Part shown: positions 51,090 to 61,800 of the stretch, one piece after another
Numbering within the stretch: the stretch's first letter is position 1
How the letters are laid out: every line of letters starts with the position of its first letter
From: Luidia sarsii
Taxonomy: Eukaryota; Echinodermata; Asteroidea; Paxillosida; Luidiidae
NCBI GenBank assembly: GCA_949987565.1
Contig: OX465107.1
Span: 4,223,212-4,287,211, forward strand
Direction of reading: 5' to 3'
Length of the DNA: 64,000 nucleotides
Program-made: the position numbers and the translations under genes
Notes under the pieces: model-generated
Told to the model about the DNA's origin: nothing
What the model saw: the letters and a program-made list of their open reading frames with translations, nothing else
The model's database searches: none

Positions 51090-51240
51090 ATAGGTTGGCG
51101 GTGACAGCATGCAAAGTTCACGTTTGTGAGACTGATGACGAACAGAGTGTGCTATTCGAAACGTCGAGTTCCTTCGGTTCTTTTCAGAACCACACATACT
51201 CACAAAAGAGAACTTTGCATGGTGTCACCGCAAACCTATT
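51090..51240 (+). mobile_element. Penelope-like terminal repeat in foldback form with histone-type stem-loop
   Basis: Arms of about 40 bp (GGTGACAGCATGCAAAGTTC and GAACTTTGCATGGTGTCACC) enclose CTGATGA, a short stem, CGAAACGTCGAGTTCC and the stem-loop GGTTCTTTTCAGAACC (51176-51191), with AAAAGAGAA at 51204. Confidence 0.65.
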
Positions 51241-51515
51241 ACGCCTGCTATTCTCACCATGAAAACCTTCAAAATTCAAATGACGTGCACATATGACGCT
51301 CGCCGTGCAAATGGCGTCTTATGAATAGATTATCTACATACCTGTATTTGTTCCCTGAGATGATGGGTTCTACTGACCCCTCATCTGCGATGGTTTTCAC
51401 TCAATGAAATCTGGGCAGATTTGAGGTAGATGGTTCCTTGTGGTGTTGATGTGTTTGAAACGGATCTGGAAGGGACAAAACGCAGGTATAGTCTCAAAGG
51501 ATGCCTTTAAAAAAA

Positions 51516-51698
51516 CGCAGTGGCTGTTGTTACAGCAGTCGTCCGTGTGGTTCCCTGACTTGATTGTATTTCGTCAGCATTGCAGGCTGGTTGAACCAGT
51601 CTATTAGCTGATAGTCTGGTTCCAAGAGCTAAACATCCTGACAAATACTGTGAAGTCAGGGAACCACACGGACGACTGCCGTAACAACAGCCACTGCG
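51516..51698. repeat. MITE family D, copy 2
   Basis: Nearly identical to 26767-26949 over the full length, flanked by imperfect 9-bp repeats (TTTAAAAAA / TTGAAAAAT). Confidence 0.92.
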
Positions 51699-54600
51699 TT
51701 GAAAAATGCGTCCCCTTTTCTTGCCAGTTGTGAAAGACAAATGTTGACCTTCACAGGGATTTTTCGGTTAGCTTTTAAAATGACCAGAATGATGCGGTGT
51801 ATGATTTAATCACGGCGCGAAGCCAAACGTGGGACGAAGGGTTATTATGCTTATTATACGAACATAGATATTAAGGTATAGACGTCAGTTTATCATAAAA
51901 TGTGCCTGGCTAACGAGGCAGAATTAACTAAGTGAAATTTCGGAAATTCTTACTCTTTTCAAATTTGGTTTGCGATCATTAAAATTCATGTATATCGGGG
52001 CAGGTCAGTTGTATTTACGGTGATTACTGAATGTGTGATGGTTCCTCTATTTGTAATTATGTATCATTTTTGTGATTTAGGACAGCGCAAAACCAAACGT
52101 AGTCTTCAAACTGACTTGAATCGGACAACCAAAGCACTGATTTCAACCATTTTTATTTTGTTAAATTTAAAGTATTATCTTACGCGACCGATGTGCAGCT
52201 GTTTTAAAATCAGTCACAATTTTGATTATACATGTATAGCAACGAACGATATAAATTATAGCCATTATGTCTTTGAACGTGAGTGTCTTCGTTACGAGGC
52301 TTAGAAATGGGTGTGTGTGTGGGTGTGTGTGTGTGTGTGGGGGGGGGGGGTGTCGCGTCCAAACGCATGGGTTACGGCTTGAAATAACGCACGAGGCTAT
52401 GGCTAAATAGGCCTCAGCCCCTACACATAGAGACTGGCATAGCCTTGCGTGTGTACTCTGAAGCCATAGCCAATGAATTTGAGCGGCGGCTAAATTTTTG
52501 TGATGTGTCGGGGCCAGTGTGTAACATTTGGTAGACGCCCCAAAAGAACATGAAGAACTCGTGCACAATACTACGAGAAATCATATCAATGATATACCAT
52601 TACCCTTAAGGTGTTTTTTTTTTGTAAATAGACAATACGGTTAGTTTAGGGTTAATCGACCGGTAGGCCTATCGCCTCCCTCGTTTCATTGCATATCATC
52701 TAATTATCATTAAATTATGTCTTGCTGCATTTTTTTTTTTTTTTTTTGGGGGGGGGGGGCTGTGTTATCAGTGTATAGATTCTGCACTCTCTATGCTGCG
52801 TAGGATATTTTTTTACACATAGTCCTATCACTTAAGAAATATTTATTAGCCAGTCGGTGTTAAGTTCACTGGGGGCTGAAGCCGACACATTTCCACCGCA
52901 GGTTGTTGAGTGTGTTTTAAAGGGGTTAACACGGAACTATCAGGCGAGTCGCCAAAAGACGGGAAAAAAATAGGAAACTGAAAACAATCTTAAAGTTAAA
53001 ACATTCTTTACATACATGTATATGTTTTCTTTTTATCAATTGCATGCTATTCAACCAATGTGAATCCATGATTTTGTTTTATTTTTTCGTTGTTTTTTTC
53101 TTCTTAATGTGATATCTACTCAGGGATTAGATGGAAGTTATGAGCTTCTTAAAACGTATCACCAAAGAATCATATGGGCTTTTTCATGACTTCGCCTCAG
53201 GTCATGCCTCTTGATTTCCCGACGGCCATTGCATGAAAAATGCTTGAAATTGTTTTTGCTTCGTGGAAACCCTTTTATATACAGTATAAAACAAGAGTAA
53301 TAAGACAATAGAAGAGTTAAGGCTCAACTAAAAAAAAAAAAAAAGTGCATTTTTTTTTCTGCCGTTCGGGAATAGAGACGAAGTCTTAGCCCAAGCCTTG
53401 GCCGTATCCTTAACAAGCCAGCGTATAAAGAATCCCTAGGTTTTCAGGGATGCTCATTCGTTATTGGTTATATAATTATTATCTCAGGGACAGAAAAAAA
53501 AGCACAGGTGATTGACCAATCGGGTCGTATCAAATATCAAGTGCGTGGATTATTATATGTACGTAGTGGAGTCGACCGTTTGTCGCGGCCAGAAATAACC
53601 AAACCAAGAACAAGATTGTCCTCTCCGATCCTGCCCAATTGGTGAATGTAAGATCATAGAGCAATGCAACGTACCTGCCTGCCGTTTGTGAAACTAATTT
53701 ACAATGCGTGCACTGGCCGTCCCGGATTTAACGGGTTACATTCGGCAGATACTGGGTGGAGTAGGCCTAGGCTAGATCTTAGTGTCTTTGATAGTTTAAA
53801 CCTGTACATACTAGCCTATAGAGGTCTATTTAAAGAAAACAAAAATGCAAGTATCCGGATGTTTGTGTCCATGTGTTATTTATTTGTATGTACTGCACTT
53901 GCCTGATAATTACTACTACTTATTTCGTTTTTGTACATGGGTCGGATGTCTGGGATTATGTGGTTGTTTTATATGAATTAATTACCCAACACCGAAATTC
54001 CGTTACCCCAAACTTATTAGTCATGATATTGATAATTAATATGCCTTCTTTACGTACATGAGTAATAATTATAGTGCTCATATTAGCATGCAATCATATC
54101 CTACGTACGCACATGCATAACATGATGTCATTATCACTAAGACACTATACACGAACGCGTACATAAACGACAATGCACATGTGCTGTACATCATACAATA
54201 CATGTAGGCTTACATGTGTACTGAAGTGTAAGTAACGGATGATTCATTGTTATCTAGTATTAATTCAACCCTGCAGACCTTCGAATATAACTTCACGAAT
54301 GACAGTGGCTTCCAGAAGTTCAAAGAATACACGAAAGTGCAGCCGAAACATTCAGTGCATTAGCTTCCAAAACAAACACCAATTGGACGTTCGGTTACTC
54401 TTACCGTTGGTTATCGTTTTCAACCCGTGCAAGGTCACCATTGCGAACTTGAAGCACAATGCATTGAGTATAATGCAAATTAAACTGCTGTAAATGCTGC
54501 TCCTAGATCGTACTCCGTAGCTCAGGGACCGAGACCAAAACATCGTATATCTTTGTCGCCATCTCACCGCGTTTGAAAGTAACTCGAGGTTGCCATGGTT

Positions 54601-55064
54601 ACCACGGTCGTTTGGGAGGAGTTTGTAATGTGAATAATTGGGAATGAACTGAGCTCTGCGGCTGAGGCGCACATGTTCAGCTGTCATGCGCAGCTGTCAT
54701 CATGGACGTGGTTACCTCTGAAACGTGGACGCTGAGGGCGCCATATATCACTATAGCAACGTGACTATCGATCCAGCTGGCTAGCTGTGTACGGCGTACG
54801 CGTTGTGAGCTGGCGAGTTGTTTTTTATTGCGTGCTTCCGGTCGTGGATTCGTCGGTCTAAGCTCTATGGTCTCAGAAACGATCGGAAAAGAAAAGTGTA
54901 AGTATTTGATGTGAGCGGAACCATGTATGATGTATTAAAGCACAAAGCGTTTACATCATGGGACTGGTTGAGTGGTTCGGTGTTTGTAATTGTAGACCCC
55001 AAATACTGAAATAGGCCCAATATTCCCAACCGCACTTGCTTAGCATGGAGGGCTTACCTTTACT
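51699..55064. other. Intergenic, AT-rich
   Basis: Homopolymer runs, a (TG)n/G-run at 52309-52350 and palindromic ACATGTA words; no convincing exon. A 5' non-coding exon of the downstream coiled-coil gene could lie near 54780-54900, but I cannot define it. Confidence 0.5.
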
Positions 55065-55310
55065 GAGTCACTACTTCTACTACTACTAGTACTACTAAGT
55101 ACTATTTACTAATACTAGTTATACTACTGAGTACTACTAACCCACTACTACTACTACTAGTACTACTTTACTAGGAGTAGTACTACTACTAGTACTAGTA
55201 CAAATAACTAGCTAGTAAGTACTAAAGTAGTAGTACTACTAAGTACTACTAGTACTAGTACTAGAGTAGTACTACTAGTAGTAGTAGTAGTACTACTTAG
55301 TACTGTGTCA
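55065..55310. repeat. TACTACTAG low-complexity, self-complementary tract
   Basis: About 245 bp built from TACTAC, ACTAGT and AGTAGT words; the left half is TAC-rich and the right half GTA-rich, so it can fold back on itself. About 480 bp upstream of the coiled-coil gene start codon. Confidence 0.9.
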
Positions 55311-55786
55311 GTGTCATAGCTGAGAAAACATCGAATTGTTCAGTGCCACACCAGCCCCACAATTGCTTTTCCATTTAGATTCTAAATTGAATAAGTGCTT
55401 TTTGTTTAAAAAACATTTTCTGTAGTTCTCTCCAAAAATCATAAATATTATTATTAATTATTATTATTAATAATAAACGTATATCCTTAATTACCTGAGG
55501 TTTGATTGTCGTAGGGGCCTACTTGACCTTGTATTGTAAATTTCCAAATTGTTACGGCAAAGTATTTCAGTTACTGTATCCCTAACCAAATCATCAAGTG
55601 TTCACATTATTTTGTTTTACATTTTGTACCACTTTAAATTACAAGGGCCTGTTGGTTCCTAAAAAAAGTGTCAGGTCCTCCAGTCCAGTAATAAACATTA
55701 TTTGATATGTTCTCTTTGGCCCTCAGTACTTGTTTCCAGACCTGAGCACGTGTGACTTTGCTTTGTGATAATAAACGCTGTCCAGC

Positions 55787-57245
55787 ATGGCTGCCCTGCA
55801 CTGGGAGGCACAGCGCAAGCAGAGTGTGGTGAACAGAAAACACCAAATGGACCTGGAGAGACAGGTAAGGCAGGGAGACCTACTGATAATCATCGCAGAA
55901 TCGGTTTTGTGAAGCTTAAGCAGACACCGTAGAAACCGGGGGCCTCTCTAGGTATCCTAGTTGTTGAGGTGACTTGTAATAAATCTAGGACAACTCGTAC
56001 CTAGGACAACTCATACCCGAGACAACTTGTACACGGGACAACTCGTACCGGGACAACTCGTACCGGGACAACCCGTACCGGGACAACTCGTACCCGGGCA
56101 ACTCGTACCGGGAACAACTTGTACCTGGGACAACTCGTACCCGGGACAACTCGTACCCAGGCAACTCGTACCGGGAACAACTTGTACCTGGGACAACTCG
56201 TACCCAGGACAACTCGTACCCAGGGCAACCCGTACCGGGAACAACTTGTACCTGGGACAACTTGTACCCAGGACAACTCGTACCCAGGGCAACCCGTACC
56301 CAGGGCAACCCGTACCCAGGGCAACCCGTACCGGGAACAACTCATACCCGGGACAACTCGTACCCAGGGCAACCTGTACCGGGAACAACTTGTACCTGGG
56401 ACAACTCGTACCCAGGACAACTCGTACCGGGAACAACTTGTACCAGGGCAACTCGTACCGGGAACAACTTGTACCTGGGACAACTCGTACCCGGGACAAC
56501 TCGTACCCGGGACAACTCGTACCCGGGACAACTCGTACCGTAAGCATAGAATCTGCACTCGCGGAAGAAAACATTCAGTGCTTAATTAACGTAAGCGTAT
56601 TTCACGGTCAATAGGCTATATTATTCCTTGCTTCTGTAAGCCAAAATATGATTCACTACACACGTGTGAATTGCTTCCCTGCCTGGAATGCAAAAGAAAT
56701 CTTTGCATTGTCGTCTGCTAAATTGCCACGGTTTTCGAATTAATGACAACAAAGGTCTCGGCCTCGCATGCCTTGGTCTCGGGTCTCGGACGTAAAGGTC
56801 TCGACTGCAGCACTCAAGCACAATAAAACAAATTCTTCTTCTTCAATAACTGTGTCCCTCCAGGAGCAGCTGAAGCAACTGGTGGAGCAGAACGAGCGTG
56901 AACTGCGCGAGGGCAAGGCGCGGCAGGGCTCCAGCTACGAGCGGCAGCTGAGCAAGCTGCAGCAGGGGGCCAGCGACCGCTGCGCCCGGGGCGAGTACCA
57001 CCAGAGCCAGGACGCCCAGCGGAGGCGGGAGTTCCACGAGGCCAGCCAGGGCGCCACCACGGCCAAGATCCCGCTCCGATACAACGTTAGTCACCGACAA
57101 ACTCCATTCAACAATTCAACAATGATTTATAAATAATTTAATACAGGAAAGTATGCAAACATCATTTGACATGTTAACATGTACCTTTGTGTTTCCCCCC
57201 TTTTCTCTCCCCCTGCAGGATACAATATACGCCCAGCAGTGGTAG
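55787..57245 (+). CDS. Small charged coiled-coil protein, 108 residues (unrecognised)
   Basis: Three exons: 55787-55864, 56864-57085 and 57219-57245, with GTAAGG, GTTAGT and CAG splice signals and phase 0 at both joints. The product starts MAALHWEAQRKQSVV, has a helix rich in Gln, Glu, Arg and Lys in the middle (EQLKQLVEQNERELREG, YERQLSKLQQ, QRRREFHEA) and ends DTIYAQQW. It has no signal peptide or membrane segment. Exon 2 is strongly GC-rich against AT-rich introns, which supports real coding. The size and helical charge pattern resemble small axonemal or centrosomal proteins, but I cannot assign a family. AATAAA signals lie at 57314-57319 and 58269-58274. Intron 1 holds a 15-bp minisatellite. 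Confidence 0.7.
55985..56545. repeat. 15-16 bp GGGACAACTCGTACCC array
   Basis: About 36 units in intron 1 of the coiled-coil gene, with GGGAACAACTTGTACC and GGGCAACCCGTACC variants forming higher-order blocks. Confidence 0.95.
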
Positions 57246-57334
57246 AACCTAGGATCCCAACCACAATCCGCCTCAAGTTACATCCATTTGCAATATCAAA
57301 CTTTTACAAAAGCAATAAACATTTTTTTTTTTAA

Positions 57335-57476
57335 ATAACTTTTGAAAAATGGCAAAGAAAACTTTGACTTGACCAAGACTTAACCCTAGAGTTCTGGTTT
57401 TGTATACCAGCGCTCTTACCATCTGAGCTATCCAGTCCTTAGATGGCGGCCTTCCCAAATAGTTAACTAGTCTTTG
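57335..57476 (-). repeat. tRNA-derived SINE copy
   Basis: Minus strand has GGACTGGATAGCTCAGATGG and TAAGAGCGCTGG, a clear A-box region, in the putative 3' UTR of the coiled-coil gene. Same family as 29950-30110. Confidence 0.75.
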
Positions 57477-58268
57477 CCTTTAACTGCTTTATATCCAAGG
57501 AACCTCTTTTATTCCAAGTCAGAGCATTCCACAGGGAGAATTCAAGTCCCATATTTTTCTTCAAAAACAAACCTATTTATGACACGTGCGGAAGTAGCAC
57601 TTTTTTCTAGTAGTTGGTGTAAGGGTTAACTCTTGTTGCATGATTTCTGAACGAATTGTAGTCCAATCTTACATCATTGTTCCCAAAACTATTGCCTCTT
57701 TACAATAATGTCTGAAAATAGCTTCTTAATAGGGGACATCTTAACATTTCTATTGCTTATAGGGCACCATGAATTATTTTTTTTGTCGTGATAAATCATG
57801 CAGTGAATTTCTATAGATACAGAATCAGATGTGCTGTTGACTGTACATGTATGTGTACTGTATTGTTTTGCTTTTCATTGCAAAACGTAAAGAGTGGGGT
57901 CTATGTGAATTTCCATTCTTGTTAAAGGATTGTTAAACTTTAAAGGCTTCCTGATACCAACATGTATTGAAAACAAACTGCCTTTTATACTCACAGGAGG
58001 GGTATGCCTTTTGTGCTACATGTATTTGACTTTTAAACTAACATGCATGCAACTTTCAAATAGGGTAGCTTTTTAGAAGTTTTGTTCATCAATATGCCAA
58101 TGTGTAGTATATCAGTATGTTGTATATTTTGTAATGTTATACCGTGTACATGGGTGTATAATATATATGTGACCCAGTAAGACCACTAGAGTATTTTGGT
58201 CACTTTTGGTATGTATTAATGGTGACTCATCTTTGTATGGGTTTTGGCCTGTTACATTTTGTCGTGCA

Positions 58269-58274
58269 AATAAA
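58269..58274 (+). terminator. Polyadenylation signal AATAAA (coiled-coil gene)
   Basis: Candidate distal poly(A) signal about 1 kb after the stop codon. An earlier one is at 57314-57319. The converging minus-strand AATAAA is only about 55 bp away. Confidence 0.4.
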
Positions 58275-58324
58275 AGTGTTTAAAGCAGAAGGGAAAATAT
58301 TAACTACCTGGTGACTTGTTTTCT

Positions 58325-58330
58325 TTTATT
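58325..58330 (-). terminator. Polyadenylation signal AATAAA (IQ-motif gene)
   Basis: Reads TTTATT on plus; it lies about 535 bp past the TGA at 58865 in transcript direction and is the nearest good candidate I noticed. Confidence 0.4.
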
Positions 58331-58864
58331 TGTGTGGCTTCATCTGGGCTCTTACCCCAAACCAATCATGAGAGAGGAAAAACCACCATTTCAAATAAAT
58401 GCTGGATTATGACACACAAACTGGCTACTTCTGGGCCTGGCTTAGACAAGCACAAATATAAATGCATCTTCATTCCATTGCAAATGTAAGCTTTGTCACC
58501 ATCCCAAAAAGTCCATTAAAGTATGTAAATAGTAGAATGTCCAATATATAAAATATACATATCTAAAAATATACATTTCAAAAATCTAAAAATCCTTCTT
58601 AAGGATTGCTACGTAAAAAAAAGGTTGAAAGGCATCTTCTAGGCTTTTGTTAAATACTAATTCCCTCAAGGATTTTTTTACACTGTACATACACCATGAT
58701 TCATCAGATTCGGCCCAAACGTCCAGTTCTTTAACACTCTGTTAACACTTAGTCCGCTATCCCGACTCACAACTCCGTCTACAAGTCCAGCACTCTTGTT
58801 ACACTTTGCTTTCCTCGTCATTTAGACGGTGTCGTCCCAAATTTTGTTCATTTCCGGAAACTCT

Positions 58865-61800
58865 TCAGAGAATGTTGTAGGAGAAACACCTTGGGGTCTT
58901 GGAAGACTTTCTTCGACTTGGATCTGAAACAGCATAGAAATGAGGATGATCTTTTAGTCACTCATTTAGATCCCAGCAAGAGCTCTCTCAGAGGTCCTTC
59001 TTGGAATGAAAGATCGGTCCCTATAGAGAGAGTTACATTTTGTCCACTGAAGACAGTAATCACTTTGCAACATTTTCGTACATTATCAAAAATGAGGAGG
59101 GGCCTGACGTTTCGATCCTAGCAGGACCTCTCCCAAAGGCAGCATGACAGGGACAAAACCAATAGTTCAATCTGTCTACTTCCTTCCCGTTGATCTTCTG
59201 CTCCTTTGATCCCTTCCCTGCTGCCTGAGGCTCCCTTGTGATCTCCCCTTTGAATGCCTTCCACATGTCCTCCTTTGTCCATCACCTGTCTCCCATATCG
59301 ATCTCCTTGACATCCGTTTCTTGCCTAGTTATTCTGCCTTTAAAGCCCCTACATAACATTGGTCGAGGTCAAAGAATAGCATCCATACGTAGTCTGATCC
59401 AACATATGCATGAAATAGCACTCCTGTGAAAATTCCAGCTCAATCCGCCAACCAAGTCTCGAGAAAATTTGATTCGTGAAAATGCAGCATTCAACGCCGT
59501 GCTGTTCCAAAAAATAGTTTAGATCTCGGTGAGACGTAAACGATTTCTTTTACTCTTTTCTCCCAAAATTCAACATTTTAGGCAGAAATATTTCAGTGCG
59601 AGGTTTCTACTACATGCATAACCACTTTCAAACTGTATAAGTTTCATGTAAATCTGTGAAAATTCCTGTTTTTTGATCTTACCAATGTTGTGTAGGGGCT
59701 TTAAGACTGGACCTGCTAGGATTGAAACATCGGGGCCTGCAATCTTTTGGAGTTTTTATACCTCTGATCATTCTGGTCAGTATTGGCAGCAAAAGTGTTT
59801 AATAAAAGCAGAAGGGAAATTTTAAGTACATCAGTGGAACGTCGCTGTTATGAACATCCCAGGATCCATGACATTTTTTCGGTGCAGTGGTCGTTTGTTA
59901 TAGCAGTTGCATCCACATATCTTGTACAAATCGGGAGCCAAAGGGCAGCATTCATTATAGCGACATTCCACTGTATTCGATAGTCACCTGGGTGTGCACT
60001 CTGACTTGGTCTTCGAGCCAAATGCTTGGACTGTTGCTGAGATGGCGTCTTCGCCCTGGTGGGTGATTTGGCGCTATGCCCCGTGGGTCTGTAGTTATCC
60101 AGGGCAAAGTTAAAGGACAGTGCTATGGAGGGACACAGGATGAGAGTATGCATCAAGGCAATGACTAGGGGGTATCAAGGCAATGACTAGGGGGTATCAT
60201 GACAATGACCAAGGGGTTATCATGACAATGACTAGGGGGTATCATGACAATGACTAGGGGGTATCATGACAATGACTAGGGGGTATCATGACAATGACCA
60301 AGGGGGTATCAAGTCAATGACCAGGGTGTACCAAGACAATGACCAGGGTGTACCAAGGCAATGACCAGGGGCATCAAGGCAATGGCAAGGGTGCATCAAC
60401 TTCAAGGCAATGACCAGGTTGCAACAAGGAAATGACCAGGGACATTGAGGCAATGACCAGGGGGCATCAAGGCAATGACCAGGGGGCATCACAGTGATGG
60501 GAATAAGCGGAAAAAGTTGATTAGCAAATAATGCTATTCAAATTGTAATTTGATTAGCATTATGGTAAAAATGACTAGCAAAAATAAATGCCACAATAAG
60601 TAGTGCATGGATCATTTCTTTCTTTGACAGACGGGATGCATGCTGGTGCATCGCTGTCCAACCATGTTTGATGCAGTTGTCTCTTTTCAGGCTGTACCTA
60701 CTATTCCTAAAACAAAAATGTTGGAATAATTTCTGACCGCTTTGATTTTTTCCTTGTGCGATCTGCAAAGTTTGCATCAAAATTGCACAGGGCACCACCA
60801 AGGTCAACTCAAGGGGGCACCGAGGCCAACTCACTCTGGCATCAAAAGGCCAATCAAAAGGCGCCAAACTTTTATTTTACATGTCGCCTTCCTTAGATGT
60901 GTACTGGAAAAAAATCTTGATAGTTATTTTAATTGACCGCCTAAAATTCAATTGTTTTGAAGAGTAGAAAGATGGCTGCACATAGGCTTGGGCTGTTTGG
61001 GAAAAATCAAAACCGAAAAAACCGCCGGACCCTCGACTCGGTGAAACCGAAAAATCGGGGGTTTTTTTCCAATGAAAAACAAAATATATTAAAAGAAAAC
61101 TAAAGGAAAAAACACACACAATTCCAATGATAAAGAAAGAACCCCAATGTTATCCCAATACGTGTTTTATTTCGGTAGTAAAATAAATTGTACTTTTTTG
61201 TAGTGTACCGTCTGGCTAATACTTCTGGAAGTTCCGATCAGGCTTGTACTGCATGTAGCGCAGCCATGTGGCCGCTGTGCACGTGCACTGTGCATTACAT
61301 GTACATGTACAGTACATGTATACAGTGTGTGCAAAGACGTGTTGTGTCATGTCATGTGCAGCGCGTAGGCTGGTTTCGGCCCTACTGGTCCTGTAGTGTC
61401 GCTATGGCGTTACGTAGAGGCGGAAACCCTACCTAGACTTGCCAACCTTGCTGACGTCGCGGAGGGAAATGCGCTACTTTCATCGTTTGTTTCCGAATGT
61501 TGTTTCCGCGTAATTCAATATTATTCCCTTCGTCATTAATTTTGAAAGTGGTATGGATAGAAAGAAGAGAATACACGCTTCAATTTAAGGGTAAAATCGA
61601 CCGATTTGGACGATGTTTACAGGGTAGGCGCTTGGCGGTCGAAAATCTTAGTCTACCTAATAAATAAATACGTAGCCGATGGGGAGTCTGGCCGCCGCCG
61701 CGCTTGCACTATCAACAGTATATTATGTTGTACAGTATACAGTCTACATGTACTGACTACTGTACATGTACATGTATGTACAGTACATGTACAGTGCAAG

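Noticed and set aside
56001..56614. 185-195 codon frames of GTTRTQ or RVVPGTSC repeats
   Set aside because: Period artefact of the 15-bp array in intron 1 of the coiled-coil gene.
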